In this document: piece after piece, positions 1-11,912 of the stretch
How positions within the stretch are numbered: the first letter of the stretch is position 1
How the letters are laid out: every line of letters begins with the position of its first letter
NCBI GenBank assembly: GCA_000467715.1
Contig: AJFK01000025.1
Span: 33,329-97,328 of the forward strand
Source: Hysterium pulicare CBS 123377
Taxonomy: Eukaryota; Ascomycota; Dothideomycetes; Hysteriales; Hysteriaceae
Length of the DNA stretch: 64,000 bases
Direction of reading: 5' to 3'
Notes under the pieces: model-generated
Seen by the model: only the letters and a program-made list of their open reading frames with translations
Told to the model about the DNA's origin: nothing
Databases searched by the model: none
Position numbers and translations under genes: made by a program

Positions 1-1
1 G

Positions 2-808
2 CTCATGATGCGCTGGTATGCGAAGAAAGATAGCACCTTGAAGGACTCCTCCGCCGTGCTCTATATCCACGGTGGAGGCTATATAGCACTTTCGGTACCA
101 ACGCTCGACAAAAATACAAGACGCTATGTCTCTGAGACCGGCGTCCGCATTCTCGCAGTCGAGTATCGACTAGCACCCGAGTTCCCATACCCAACCCCTC
201 TAAACGACTGCTATGACGCCCTCCTCTGGCTTCACAACAACGCGTCTAAACTGGGCCTTGACACCAACCGGATCGCCGTCATGGGCGACAGTGCAGGTGG
301 AGGCCTCGCCGCATCCCTAACCCACCTCCTAAAAGAGCGACCGGGAGCTCCGCGAATCGCAAAACAAATCCTCATCTACCCAATGCTGGACGACCGCAAC
401 ACAACCCCAGACCCAGCCTTCGCTCCCTTCACGACGTGGAACTACAGCGACAATGCAACGGGCTGGCAAGCGCTCCTCTCGCCTCTCTACGCCTCTGACG
501 CTCCTATTCCGCCTACTGCGGCACCGGGACGCATGACGCTGGAGCAGGCGAGGGGATTGCCGGATTTGTTTGTTGATATTGGGGAGTTGGATATCTTTCG
601 TGACGAGGTTGTGAGGTATGTGGAGTTGTGCTTGAAGGCCGGTGTTAGTACGGAGCTTCATCTTTGGAGGGGCGTCTATCATGGGTGGGATTTGTTTGGA
701 GATGCGGAGGTTACGAGGCGGGCGAGGGAGGAGAGGTATAGGGCTATTAGGAATATTGGGGTTGCGGGGGGTGGTGAGAGGGGTGGGACGGGATTGGAAA
801 AGGTGTAG
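2..808 (+). CDS. alpha/beta hydrolase fold-3 (HSL-type) esterase, 5' end outside window
   Basis: Carboxylesterase or lipase-like enzyme of the hormone-sensitive-lipase group. The reading frame is open from base 2, so the N-terminus lies upstream. The HGGG oxyanion-hole motif is near base 68. The nucleophile elbow GDSAGGG has its Ser codon at 290-292. A later segment, VDIGELDIFRDE, supplies the likely acid residue, and YHGWDLF supplies the catalytic His. The order Ser, Asp, His and their spacing fit the family. The stop is at 806-808. The last ~35 residues are Gly/Arg-rich and atypical, so the true C-terminus could use an intron I did not detect. The substrate cannot be told. The next gene on the same strand starts 266 nt downstream. 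Confidence 0.85.
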   Translation, partial: LMMRWYAKKDSTLKDSSAVLYIHGGGYIALSVPTLDKNTRRYVSETGVRILAVEYRLAPEFPYPTPLNDCYDALLWLHNNASKLGLDTNRIAVMGDSAGGGLAASLTHLLKERPGAPRIAKQILIYPMLDDRNTTPDPAFAPFTTWNYSDNATGWQALLSPLYASDAPIPPTAAPGRMTLEQARGLPDLFVDIGELDIFRDEVVRYVELCLKAGVSTELHLWRGVYHGWDLFGDAEVTRRAREERYRAIRNIGVAGGGERGGTGLEKV

Positions 809-1074
809 GAGGATATTTGGAGGATTGAAGGCAACAGAATGGCCTTCTTTGGCGTGATGGATGTTTGAAGGAGGATGGCAGTATGGGGAGCAACCCTTGC
901 ACTTTCCCAACCGTAGCTTTATCGATAAGAAGCCACGTCGTGTTGCAGCATCGTCCATCTCACTTTCATCCTTCATCCATCATCCATTATCCTTCTACAT
1001 CTCAATCCTACGACTCCTTATTCGTCAAAATATCTACCGCTTACAGTTGATACCAAAAACACAGCCGTAACATC

Positions 1075-2263
1075 ATGCCACCCTATTCCGGAACTGTCCT
1101 CATCGTCGGTGCATCCCGCGGCCTCGGCGACTCAATAGCAAAATGCTACGCTGCTCAGAACTACTTGGTTCTTGCGACAGCACGAACGTCCAATCCACCA
1201 CCAAATGGTGTGTAACTGAAGAGCAGATATGAACATGCTCTCCATTGCACAATTGATCATCTCTCTAACCCGTATCGCCACTAACACCTCCACTCATCTG
1301 GCTGCTGTAACATAATCCGCAGCACAAACCACACCAAAGCAACCCCAATCACGCTCCTTCAATACAATAAATTAACCCTCTGACTTCCAGCCAAAAACAT
1401 CTTCTACATCCCCTCAATTGACGTCTCCGACCCAACCTCGCACGCCCTCCTCCAAACCTACCTCTCAACACGCCGCATCCCTACTCTCAACATAGTTCTC
1501 ATAACCGCCAGCTCCTTCTACCCCGAAACCCTCTCAACCCCCAGCTATGACAGCCAACTCACGATGTACAAAACCTGCGCCATCGGTCCCACCCTCCTCA
1601 TAGCCTCCCTCGCATCCGCCACATTGGATTCCACGCCTCCGGCCCTCGATGTTTCATCCCCGGCGCAGGTGTTAGGGAAGGGGGCGAAGATTATACTTGT
1701 GAGTAGTGAGGCGGGAAGTATTGGATTGAGAAGCGAGACGAAGGATAGTGGGGGAGGAGGGAATTACGGGCATTGTGCTAGCAAAGCGGCTCTGAATATG
1801 TGTGGGAGGCTTCTGAGTCTTGATCTTAAGAAGAGGGGTGTCGCGGTTGCGTGTGTGCATCCGGGGTTTATGGAGACGGAGACTGGGAGGAGGATTGCGA
1901 GGGCGGAGGAAGCGGTTGTGGGAGGAAATGGTGAGTTGGTTCCTTTCTTATATGCAAATGATTGGGGGGAGATGGGAAGAGCACGATGGGATCGAATAGG
2001 AGCTTGGCTGATGAATACCTCTCGCGCTTAGCTATTAGTTCGGATGTCGCGGCTCAGAGCCTCGTCGATTGGATCGAGACGTTTGATATGCGCAAAACGG
2101 GGCAGTTTTGGGCTCCTAGGGGTGCGAGGTATGTCAACATTTCACTACCAGGCAAGGACTGTTAAGCTGACAGTTTGGTCTCATGTATAGCGATATCAGC
2201 ACAGCACCTTACGTACTAGGTCCTTTGGACCGACTTGGAACGGCACTGCAATTACCTTGGTGA
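1075..2263 (+). CDS. short-chain dehydrogenase/reductase (SDR), 4 exons
   Basis: NAD(P)-dependent oxidoreductase of the classical SDR fold. Exons read 1075-1207, 1391-1930, 2032-2128 and 2191-2263, giving 280 residues. Start ATG at 1075 leads directly into the cofactor motif VLIVGASRGLGDSIA. The serine strand reads IILVSSEAG and the active-site block NYGHCASKAA has a Tyr followed by a Lys, although the motif is YxxxxxK rather than the usual YxxxK. The fourth exon restores a C-terminus (...KTGQFWAPRGA joined to SDISTAPYVLG, ending QLPW) that matches a common fungal SDR tail; this is why I prefer the spliced model over the unspliced stop at 2031. Its reaction is unknown. The first intron (183 nt) is long for this window. 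Confidence 0.82.
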
Positions 2264-2603
2264 GCTAGAGGTAATCGTTACTGTGGCTAGGTGGGTATAA
2301 GTGCGAGATCAAATTGCAGATGAAGGGTTGGGAAGAGAAGTAAAGGCGGAAGAGTTGGATACTCCTAGCAATTTCAACTGTTCTTAACCACTACCTCGAT
2401 TAATTTGATTTTGTATTCGCGGCATCACGCAATCAATAAACCATTTCGCAGAACCGAAGAAAAGACTACACATCAATGTTGATTGGTGTTTAGTTTTATC
2501 AATCAACTTATCATATCTCAATTCTATTCATGCTGTATATCCAGAGTAGTCAACTAATCTCATCTCCCAAGATTGCGTTGACGGATAGCGAAGTTCGGAA
2601 GCC
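2264..2603. other. tail-to-tail intergenic spacer
   Basis: Spacer between two convergent genes. It is moderately AT-rich towards 2400-2530. I see no gene, repeat or RNA in it; it should hold both 3' ends. Confidence 0.5.
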
Positions 2604-3022
2604 TCAAGAAGCCGATCCACCCTTCCTGCCCGCCTCCTTCGCTGCCTCACTGCCCTTTTCGAAAGATCCGCTTGAGGCTTGGCCGCCTTTGGAGGCGATT
2701 TCGCGCTGTAAGGTGCGTTAGCGGGTCTTTTTTATGAATTGGAAGGATCTGGAGTACAGAAAGGGAGGGGAGGTGGTGAGTGGTATGGAAAAGAGGGAAG
2801 GAAAAGGGGAGTTGTGATAGTCTTGGAAAAATTTGGTAATGGAAGGGAAGACTGGGGAGACTGGGATAATTGAACACGGATTGCGATTGTCCATACCTGC
2901 TTTTCGGGATCCATACTCGCAAACCCACCTGAATGGCTTGCTTGGCCGCCCTTGGATGCGATTTCCTGCACCTCTTCTTTGGGGCGGTTGGCGAAGTTGC
3001 CGGGGTTTGTGTTGTCGGTCAT
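2604..3022 (-). CDS. Con-10-like conidiation/stress protein
   Basis: Small hydrophilic protein of the Con-10/KGG-repeat family, known from Neurospora conidiation and stress responses. Exons on the minus strand are 3022-2897 and 2705-2604, separated by a 191-nt intron (GTATGG...TTACAG), giving 75 residues. Two KGG repeats are visible, EIASKGGQASHSGGF and EIASKGGQASSGSF. They are followed by an EAGRKGGSAS terminus. The intron splits the protein exactly between DPEKQ and REIAS, as expected for the family. The molecular role of the family is poorly understood. Expression during sporulation or light is inferred only from family knowledge. Confidence 0.88.
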
Positions 3023-4663
3023 TTTTGGGGGATGGGGTTTGTTTGGATTTAGGTTGGGAGACTTGGAATAGAGGCTAGTAGTGGATTTAGAGTTGAGTTG
3101 GCTTATGAATGAAGACGTTCTCGGGACTTCCTGTAGACTTATATATTCTGTCTCCAGGCCTGATTTGAGCTGGTCACGATTCGAATCCAGCGTCAGCAAC
3201 TCGTCATCTCTAAACCAAAATGTCGTGATGACAGCTGTGACATCTGTGGCATATACGGCATCCGATATTCGACATCACCATCTTAACACCTTGGAGTCAA
3301 TATGACGTTTAAACATTCCAGATACAGCAAGTTCGCGTGTTTCAGCCTTCACGATGCGTCGTGGGGTATTGCCATGCGGCCGGAAGCACCGCCTATGCAG
3401 GAGCCACATCGGGGAAATCGGGAGGCGGTCGAGGGAACGAATGTGATTGGGTGGTTGGAGATGTGGGTTCCTGAGATGAGCCGATGGAGGTGTCATTGTG
3501 GAGGTTTTGGGGACATGGCGGTGATGGGGTGGGATGATGATGAAGTCAATTTTTGGTGTCTGTGCTGTGATGGGTTGGAGATCGGCGGTGTGTATGAGTT
3601 CCAAGGTTGTACGGAACCTGACGTCGGGGAGTCTTTACTCTTTTGTTAGTAACATGATTTATAACTATTAGATTTGAACTCTTTGTCTGCCTATTGGAAA
3701 CTGGACATACTCCAAAGGCTTGTGTTTGGTAAGGCTTCAAGCAGCCTTCGACTTTAAGGGACGTTCACTGATTTCAAATGCACTACGTACATTAGAAGCA
3801 ACGGAGAATGTAAGAATAGACATGGGCTCGAAAAGATCTTGGATTGATGTCCTGACGCGAGCTAATCCAATTAGAGAGTAGTGCAATTGTGGGGAGCATC
3901 GCAGCTAATACTCTAGCTTCAATGGATGGAGATTAACCTTCCCAAACCTCTGTACTCTAGTAGGATTGCTCTAGTCACTTCGATATTCTGCTTGATGTAC
4001 ATTCGGTGGGAATTCTGCCGCAGGATTAGGCTGACACCTACGTCCTGAGATTCGACCTTAAAGGCGAGTTTAAGAGTGAGCTAGATGATTTTAGCTTATC
4101 GTGCTAGTCCCGTGTGATTCTATTATAGAAAGCTTTAGAAACAAGTGAGAAAATAATAACTGAGCGGCGGATTGTCAGATCAGCGGTTTGCATGAGCTGT
4201 TCCTGGTTTCTGGGTTGTCATTCGTGAATTCGTCTCTTAAAATAAGAGGGTTTTTGTAAAGGATTGAGATTTTTGGTGATAAATGGAGCCTTCGTAAAAC
4301 TTTTAAAAAGTTACTGCTGTGTAGAGCTTATTAAGAAGATAGTATATGAATCAGCTGTATTTTAGGCCGCTATAATAAATATAAAAGCTTATACATGTAA
4401 AATTAGACTTTCAGGTGGAGGGGCGTAAAAGACATTTATATCTCCTCACCAAGCTCAAGTGAGCTCGGCAGACGGCGATGACCTTGATATTGATGCTAAA
4501 GTACAGCGTTGAGCTGGAGTGAATAGTGCCGTATGTTTGATAAGACCTAAACCGTATCAGGTTTAGCGGCGTTAGGCTTCACTGCATAGAGGATCGCAAC
4601 CCATACTTCAGCTGCAGTGAGGACGTGATATCCCACGACCCTATCTAGAGTCATCATTACGCA
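3023..4663. other. long intergenic region, AT-rich in its second half
   Basis: Holds the Con-10-like promoter. Overlapping open frames on both strands at 3275-3649 are low-complexity and have no motif. From about 4080 to 4450 the sequence becomes rich in A, T and TpA steps (runs such as TATAATAAATATAAAAGC), suggesting an old repeat worn down by C-to-T mutation. I recognise no element ends. Confidence 0.4.
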
Positions 4664-6076
4664 ATGTTTTCTCGTTCACAGTGCGATATTTGTCGAGAGA
4701 TCTACTCGACAACTACTTTTCAATATTTTGATACACACGAGTCCGACGAGTCTTACACAAAGCTGACGGATGCTAATCTGTCCTGTCAAACTTGCAACAT
4801 ATTGTTAGAAGCCTGGCGGATGATAGATGGACTCATGAATATAGAGAATCAGAGGTTTTACCTGTTGTCTATCGAGAATGGCAATGGGCCATTGCGTGTG
4901 TTTCCCTATGGACCAAAGCATAGTGCCGGAGCGGAAATATACCCCGATAAAGGTATATAAACTGCTACGACCTGCCTCAAGGTACAGAAGACTGAAACAG
5001 AACCTAAGGATTCCGACGCTTGGATGAGTACGGGAACACATTATCTAGAGATGTTTTGGTCCCTGGATTTGCGCCTGAAATACCCACCTCTTCGGCATCA
5101 AAGGAGTCGTTTGAGCTGATTGAACAGTGGATTGAAGAATGTGTTTCATCGCATGTAGAGTGTAATGGACACCGGACTACTATCGATACTGGAGAGATTT
5201 GTAGTCAAAATGTACACAGGGTTAGAACTCACAAAGGGATCAGATCGGCTGACCACATTAGGGGCCGTAGCAGCCGAAGTCGCAATCGCGGTTTCAGACA
5301 TAGACTTGGGAGGGTCGTGGAGAAAAGACTTCTGGCATGAATGATAATCAGTCCTGGCTCACTTCCAGACGAACATATGGCTCTCTCTTGGAGCTAGGCT
5401 TCTATTATAGGACAAGTAGAGTACCGCTCCCTACGTCAAGACGCAACCGAGTACGTACATGTTATAACGGCATGCTGTCCTGGGACTACCCTTGGTCCTA
5501 TTGATGCTGGCACTTCCCTTGTCGCGGAAGCCTTTATTCTTCTTGAAGGCTATGTGTGGTCAGCAGACTTCATCTTATGCGAAGAAGAAACCAGTTGGCT
5601 AGTCCGCTCAGAGGTTCGTCTAGACGGAGGTTCAGACGCTTTGGGAAACATAGTCTCCGTCAACCAAGACACGTTACTGGCAGTCGAGGAGCTTCCCGCA
5701 ACCTCGCACGCCATCGAGGGCATGAGCTCGCGAACCACTGTAGTGAGGTGCGACTCGCGCAGGCGTGGAGAGTATTCAATGAACCATCCTGGTGAGAACT
5801 CGTCTAGGTGCAAGCTCTTGTATCTTGGAGAGGAAGAAAAACCGATGATTGAAGGGTTTCCGGGGGTTTGTTTGGTTCTTGCTGAATCAGTCATTGCTCA
5901 GGGTGTTTATGAACGTATCGGATTACTTACTGGGTGTAAGGCCAACGGAGTATGGCCGAGTCGAACTTCCATAAAAATGATTCGAACTCAACCTCATACT
6001 CCGCTATCACCGTATTGTCTACGCTTCCATTGGAAAAACGATCGTGTTCGATGGTGTTGCAAGAATTTGTGGTGAG
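4664..6076 (+). pseudogene. HET-domain (heterokaryon incompatibility) pseudogene
   Basis: Relic of a HET-family allorecognition gene. An intact-looking N-terminus starts at 4664 (MFSRSQCDICREI, then CQTCNILLEAW). A short intron follows near 4954-5010 and the frame resumes as RLDEYGNTL up to ELIEQWIEECVSSHVEC at about 5165, the stretch that normally precedes the HET core. The core itself (the ALSHCWG-type, LDalC-type and ARAWTLQE-type blocks) is missing. After a frame change the post-HET segment LTKGSDRLTTLGAVAAEV appears and stops at 5342-5344. The usual PSWSWAS block is present as LSWS-stop-ASI, with TAG at 5395-5397. The C-terminal part reads on openly (GVYERIGLLTG near 5910). An internal deletion plus at least two frame breaks and two stops argue for a dead gene. 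Confidence 0.75.
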
Positions 6077-6932
6077 GTGAAGCAACGAGGCACAAGAACA
6101 GGTGAAACCTTGTAAAGATGGATAAGCTGACTAATCGCCTAGGAGATCTGGAAAAAGCGTCAAAGTTATCTGTAGCTCGTTAAAGACTTAGGACACAGCT
6201 AGAGGAGAAGAAAAAGAAAGGAAAGGGAAGAGAGAGAATTAGTATTTGGTCTTCTCTCTAGAGCTTACATGCATCCGCTATTTGAACGTCTACTCTTTCG
6301 TTCTTCCACCTCTAACCCCCAAATCCGCACAAAATTAATCTCTTAGACGGACAAGAAAACCCCACCCCCTTCAAAATCCCATCTAGTATTCTCAATCCTC
6401 ACAAGTACCCTTTCAACCCGACATCCAGGAATAACGAACGTCATCATCACTCCCATATATGTTTAATCCCTCTTCTAGAAAACAAGACGATAAATTTAAC
6501 GTTTTCTAGTACTATATCGTAGATAGAAAAGGCTCAACTGACTGAATTACAAGTTTTATAGCCGCCCCAAAGGGAATAACTGAGATCTTCACATATACAC
6601 CAGCAACCAACCACAAGATCCTGGGTATAAAGTATCGGCCGTTTCAAATGTTAAGCGACGTTGAAAAGGCAATACCCATTCGGCCCAACACTTTTATGGA
6701 AGAGGAAACTATTTCTGTCTTTCCTGCCCTCTGAAACATTATTGAAGAAGACGGACGCTATGCAAATGAGAGAAAAAACCGTTTTCAAGTCTGTGTTATG
6801 ACATACCATGCCTGGTTGGCTACTTTGTCGGAACCTTGAATGAAATCCATCTCTTACAACTTTTTCGAACTCTCGAGTCCAAAACCCAGTATCTTATCTT
6901 ACAATCCACGCGCCTCCAGAGAAAAGCGAAAC
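6077..6932. other. intergenic spacer
   Basis: Convergent spacer between the HET relic and the 3' end of the Zn2Cys6 regulator. AT-rich near 6440-6560. I see no gene, tRNA or repeat. Confidence 0.5.
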
Positions 6933-9900
6933 TCACGCCCCACCACCATTCCCATCCCCCACAAACCCCCCACCTCCACTGGGATCATAAAATCCCAGCA
7001 TATCATGTGGTAGATACTCTAGCCAAGGCATCATATCGTCGCCCAGCGCACTCATATCAATATCCTGACTTTCAATCATCATATCTCCAAACGGCACCTG
7101 CGAAGCCGATCCATCGTTCGGAGATGCGAAATTGAATGTGCCGGGAGATATGGTTTGAGAGGGATGATGTTGTTGTTGGCCCGCGGAGTTGGGGAAGGGG
7201 AGGCGAGGGGCGTTCGGAGAAGAGGCTGAGAAAGGGGAGTGCAGGTTTAGGAGGAGGTCGGCGTCGGAAACTAGGACGGGGTCGTTGGTTGGTGTGGGGA
7301 CGGAGTGGAAGGTTGAGGGAGGTGGCATGCTTGTTATGGTTGATTGGGTGAAGGATTGAGAGGGTGTTGGTGGGGTGGCGAATGCGGAGGGTGAGGGCAT
7401 GGTGTTTGAGTTTTCGAATTTCATCGATCGGGAGGCGTTGAGGGATGGTGGACCGGTCGATGGAGGATGGGAGAGAATGGAAGCGATTGATGGGTTGTTT
7501 GATTTGGTTGGGTAGTTGTTGGTTGATTCTCGGCTGTTGTCGGTGGGGTATAAGACTGCGAGGCTGGTGCTTGGAGAATTCATGGTTCCAGTTAAGGACC
7601 ATCCGATGGCTTTGAGCTGTGTTAGTGGAGAGTATACTAAGGTACGGGAGAATGTGAATACGTACCTTGGCTTGCATTCAGCATAGGAGATCCGGGCACG
7701 CTTGGAGTATACCCGCCAGACTTTTGTCGTAGGGCAGACGGAACTTTCGCATGAGCTACATCGCTGATATTCGGACTCGTAAGATAAGTACCCCAAGAGA
7801 GCTTTCGTCTCCATCCTGGTGAAGTGAAAGATGGTTCAGGACGAGGTAGTTCCAAAGCACTTTCCATCTCTTCTCTAGTATAAAGTAACGGGTCACCGAC
7901 TCCCTTCGCTTTTTGATCAAGTACCGTTAATATGTATTTGACGCCAGCCCAGTACTTCTCTAGCGATTTCAGTGCCCGGTAGCAGCGTTGATAGTTTTGA
8001 TTTGCGGCAGAGGCAAGCAGTGTGTGTTTGGCAGCCTGTTTCTGATCTACTAACCTGTCGCCATTCGACGAAACCTGTCTGTCTAGCCTGATTGTTTCCA
8101 ACGGATGGGGCTCGGAGTCGGTGTCGTCATAAAATGCGTGTGATCCTGGCGTCGAAGGACTGGACTGAGGATTGGACGAGGCGGAATGTAGAGCGGTTTC
8201 TTTCAAGAATGCACAGGCCGCGATATAGATGGGCTGACTAGATGGACATGAGTGAGTGAGATCAGAAATAAGGTTTGATCTTGACCTACCTAGTGAAAGG
8301 ATTGCCCTGTCCAGATTTTGAATCTATTAGCTCCGCGAAGGCTAGAATATCTGCCATAGTCTTGGCTGACGACATCGAGAGTTCTCGACTATTAGGAAGG
8401 AGCTGCTGGATACTTCCCTCGAATGTCTTGAGCAACGTTGGCTGATGGAGAAGGACGATCAGTGTATGAAACCAACAATGAAGCAAAACGAAGTTGGTCC
8501 CTTGGTTGACCTTGGCATAATGTTGGAAATTGACAGCGTTGAAATGAAGCCTCGGAGATAGGCCCTGATATATATCGGTCAAGTGGTACTCCATAGAAGC
8601 AAGCCGTTTAAGAACTTCTGGAGTTACATGCGCCTTTTCTTTGATACTATTGAGTAAATCCGTTACTCTTCCGTATAAATGTACTATTCGTATCAGGGCT
8701 GGGAATGGTAATGGCCATTTAGAGGTTGAATCTACTTCGTCCATCGAAGGGAACGATATCTCGATATCCCGATCACGAAGTGTCACTGGGCGTCCTGTTC
8801 CAGAAGAGATGACTCGATCGAGGAAGAATATCGACCAAAAGGTATCGATCCTTTCTCGCTCCACAGCTTTCTGCTCCTCGACAGCAGGATCGTTGAAACC
8901 TTTCGCTTGCGTAGGAGAGTGAGGAGCAGGTCTCTGTAGCGGTTCGTGGTTACCATTATTCGCAGAGGTTTTCACCGCTTTTGGTGTTGGGCCGTGACGA
9001 CCTTCGTATTTAAGACCTTCAAGAGTCTGCATCCCAAGATCCTGCGCCATTCGAATAGCGATTCCGAGGTACATCCATAATCCACTGTCACGACTTGCAC
9101 CGAACTCGTCATAAGCGAGCAGAAGCGCAGCTTGCACCACGGCTACACTCGGGCAGGGGAAGGTGTCCGGGATTGCGGACTTGGCTCGTTGAGCAAATGC
9201 TTGACCGTGTTCTGATGGATGCAGTCTTGATGATTCGGGTGTTTCACTTTCTTTCTGCTGTTCTGGTGACCCAGTCAACATTGGATGAGTCGAGAACCTT
9301 GCAGCTAGTGCGCACACAGCATCGACGAGAATTGCATCGACTTGCTTCTCTTCCAAGTCCCGCATGAATCGCTCTTTTTGTAAGAACGGAAAATTGCATC
9401 CAAGGTGAAGAAAGAATGTTTTGCAGAGGTGCGTTATTAAGGGACTCGGAGACATGGCCGAAGTATCATATATGGGGATTTCTACGGGCGTTCGAGCTTC
9501 GGGAACACGGGATGGAGACATATGTCCCGCTGAAAGCGGATGCCCAGGGGAAGATTCGTAAGCTGAATTTCATTAGCCACATGACGAAGCCTCTGGCAAG
9601 CCAACTTACGATCTGATGAAGTTTGGCTTGTACTATGTTGCTTCCCTCTGACCTTGACTACCATTTGTTTGAAGCCGGGCATGATAGCGGTAGGACCAAA
9701 GTATCGAAAGTATGGCATCCGATTCCACGTACTCAGACTCAATTGAGGTTCTGCTTGAAGTGTGTCAGCCATGCATCTTCTGAAGAAACTATTGATTGAG
9801 AGCACACCCATACCATCTGAATGATCCGCAGTATTATGTGGGGTCGTATCGGGTCCATGGGACTGTGCGGAACTTGTAGAGATTTTATGCGACAGCGATG

Positions 9901-10323
9901 GTCGAGATGGTTGAGGGTCAGGTTTTGACTTGCGGACTGGTGAATTGTTGGAATGAACATGCTCTTTTTGCAAAGATCTCTTGACGGCATCTTTGCTGTC
10001 CTCGGAGATGGGGCTGAAAGGCGCATCTTTATCACCCTCCGCTCTGTAGCCGTCGCACTCATGTTTATTCTGCGTACACGTTCCACAGACAGGTCGCTCC
10101 CCTATGTGATAGTCAGTTGTGGCCCCGCCTGACGTACGGTCTCTTATGAAACATATTGCTCACCAGAGCACCTTGTCTTCTTCCTCCGACATGTTAAGCA
10201 AGCAGAGTTTATTCTCCTTCTCTTTGCATACGGTCCATCATGATTCGTGACGAAGCGAATGGGCTTCTGTTGTGGAGGAGGATTATTGGAAGCAGCGGTG
10301 GTTGATACGGTACTGTGATTCAT
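6933..10323 (-). CDS. Zn2Cys6 fungal-specific transcription factor, Fcr1-like
   Basis: Nuclear DNA-binding regulator. Exons on the minus strand: 10323-10164, 10101-9610, 9529-8290, 8237-7666 and 7609-6933, total 1046 residues. The start is fixed by an in-frame TGA 36 nt upstream of the first ATG. The binuclear cluster CLTCRRKKTRC...VCGTCTQNKHEC lies at about residues 44-71 and is split by a 62-nt intron. PYFRYFGPTAIMPGFKQM follows, then the fungal_trans (PF04082-type) regulatory domain including LVDAVCALAARFS. The C-terminus ends in an acidic/aromatic segment (DDMMPWLEYLPHDMLGFYD) that looks like an activation motif. The tail is Ser/Pro/Asn-rich. A possible further intron of 60 or 63 nt at 9813-9754 or 9813-9751 would not change the frame. 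Likeness to Aspergillus Fcr1-type regulators is from memory of the family; its target genes are unknown. It is divergently arranged with ATP12. Confidence 0.87.
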
Positions 10324-10747
10324 GAAAGACGAGCTGCCTCTGAGTTCGCAAGAACGTCAGCACGGCAGCATTGGACGTTATGATGGGCTCTGAAGCTTCC
10401 AAGACTCTCGAGAAGTGAGTCGATGTGGTTGTACGCGGGTGGTGGGGCAGGTGAGAAAACAGAGCGCAACTGTTGTCTTTGGGATGCTCCACGATAGCCT
10501 GCTGATGGTGAGTGGTATCAATGTTGGTTGCAACTGCTGGACGGAAGTCAGGGTCAATCTCCGCAATCGTGAACCCGCCAGCACGCCGACTGTGAGTGGT
10601 TGCGATGGGTGTGGTGGTGCTCTAGAACGCAGCGGCGGAGAGAACCCCAGCTTTCGTCTGACGCCCCAAGCGCCAAATTTATCTTTCATCTCGAGCTACT
10701 TTCGACATAGTCATTTCTATCAACTCCACCACCACATCTGTATTATA
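10324..10747. promoter_or_regulatory. divergent promoter, Zn2Cys6 regulator / ATP12
   Basis: 424 bp between two divergent start codons. It must hold both promoters. Open frames crossing it are chance extensions. No clear TATA box or known binding site stands out. Confidence 0.5.
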
Positions 10748-11912
10748 ATGGGCGCGTTACGACCTGCTCAGACTCTGATTCGCCTCTCTGCGCGACGCCA
10801 GCCCTCTCGCCGGGCTTCCATTCCTCTCTGTCAATGCCTTCACACGTCGGCGTCGAGACCTGCAACACCTCTACCACACCCAACCGCCCCCGGCCCTCCC
10901 CCGGAACCACCCACTCCAGCTGCATCGGATGCATTAGATAGAGTCGCCAGAAAACGCAAACAAGCCGAGTTGTTGAAACAGGCTCAAGAACTCCGAGCAA
11001 CACCTTCGAGGCCACAGACTGTTCTTCGGAAGCGATTCTGGAAGGATGTCACCGTTGAGGACACCCCCGGTAAGGCGGACTCGTTGCGTCAACCAAACAT
11101 TCTGGATGCTGATATTCATTCTAGATGGACTTCAAGTCTTCCTCGACAGCCGACCGGTCCGAACTCCATCCAAAGAAATCCTTACCGTCCCATCCTCCAA
11201 ACATCAACTTGCTGCAGCAATAGCCCTCGAATGGGACTTGTTACTCAGCGCACAACAAGCCCTAAAAACTCACTATATTCCCATGACGTCCCTCTCCGCA
11301 CGAGCGCTAGACATAGAACGGGCGGATGCAGAAACCAGTGGCAATGCGCGAGAGGACATTATGAAGATGTTGATGCGATATCTAAACACCGACACTTTGC
11401 TGTGCTGGGCGCCAGAGAAGAACATTCATGATGCATCGCAACCGGATGGCACAACTTCACTACGGCAACTCCAGATGCAGGTGGCGCAACCTATCATCGC
11501 TCATCTTACGACCCACATCTGGCCTGGTGTTGAGATCAAACCCATCCTGGAACCGGACAGCATATTACCGGTTTCGCAACCAGACATGACAAAGGATGTC
11601 ATTCGAGGATGGCTTTCAGGTCTACCAGCATTTGAACTTGCTGGATTGGAAAGGGCTGTACTAGCCAGTAAAAGTTTATTGGTTGGGGTTCGTCTGGTGG
11701 TAGAGTGGAGTGAAGCATTTGTGCATTTACGAGAAAGTGCTTCGCACAGGAAAAGGTTCGGAATCGAAGAAGCAGCCGAAGCATGCAGTCAAGAGGTGCG
11801 TTGGCAGACAGGACAGTGGGGTGAAGTTGAGGATACCCACGATGTCGAGAAAGAGGACCTTCGGCGACAGCTCGGCAGTGTGATACTCCTTGTCGGCGGG
11901 GATAGGTCATAA
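10748..11912 (+). CDS. ATP12: mitochondrial F1-ATPase assembly factor ATP12
   Basis: Chaperone for the F1 alpha subunit during ATP synthase assembly in the mitochondrial matrix. Exons 10748-11069 and 11125-11912 give 369 residues. The N-terminus (MGALRPAQTLIRLSARRQ) is basic and amphipathic, as in a mitochondrial presequence, and is followed by a Pro-rich linker. The family core begins at RFWKDVTVEDTPDG, where the intron sits, and continues with VFLDSRPVRTPSK, the usual ATP12 opening. Further family stretches are ALEWD, MTSLSARALDI, DTLLCWAPE and ELAGLERAVLASKSL. The length fits the family. This is a single-copy housekeeping gene and a useful synteny anchor. Confidence 0.93.

Noticed and set aside
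329-976. 215-codon minus-strand open frame
   Set aside because: Lies opposite the alpha/beta hydrolase, Pro/Arg-rich, no motif; a shadow frame.
3275-3649. Overlapping frames on both strands near 3.3-3.6 kb
   Set aside because: Low-complexity composition, no domain, mutually overlapping; no reason to prefer either.
7072-7677. 201-codon minus-strand frame
   Set aside because: It is the wrong frame of the Zn2Cys6 regulator's last exon; choosing the acceptor at 7610 restores the real frame.
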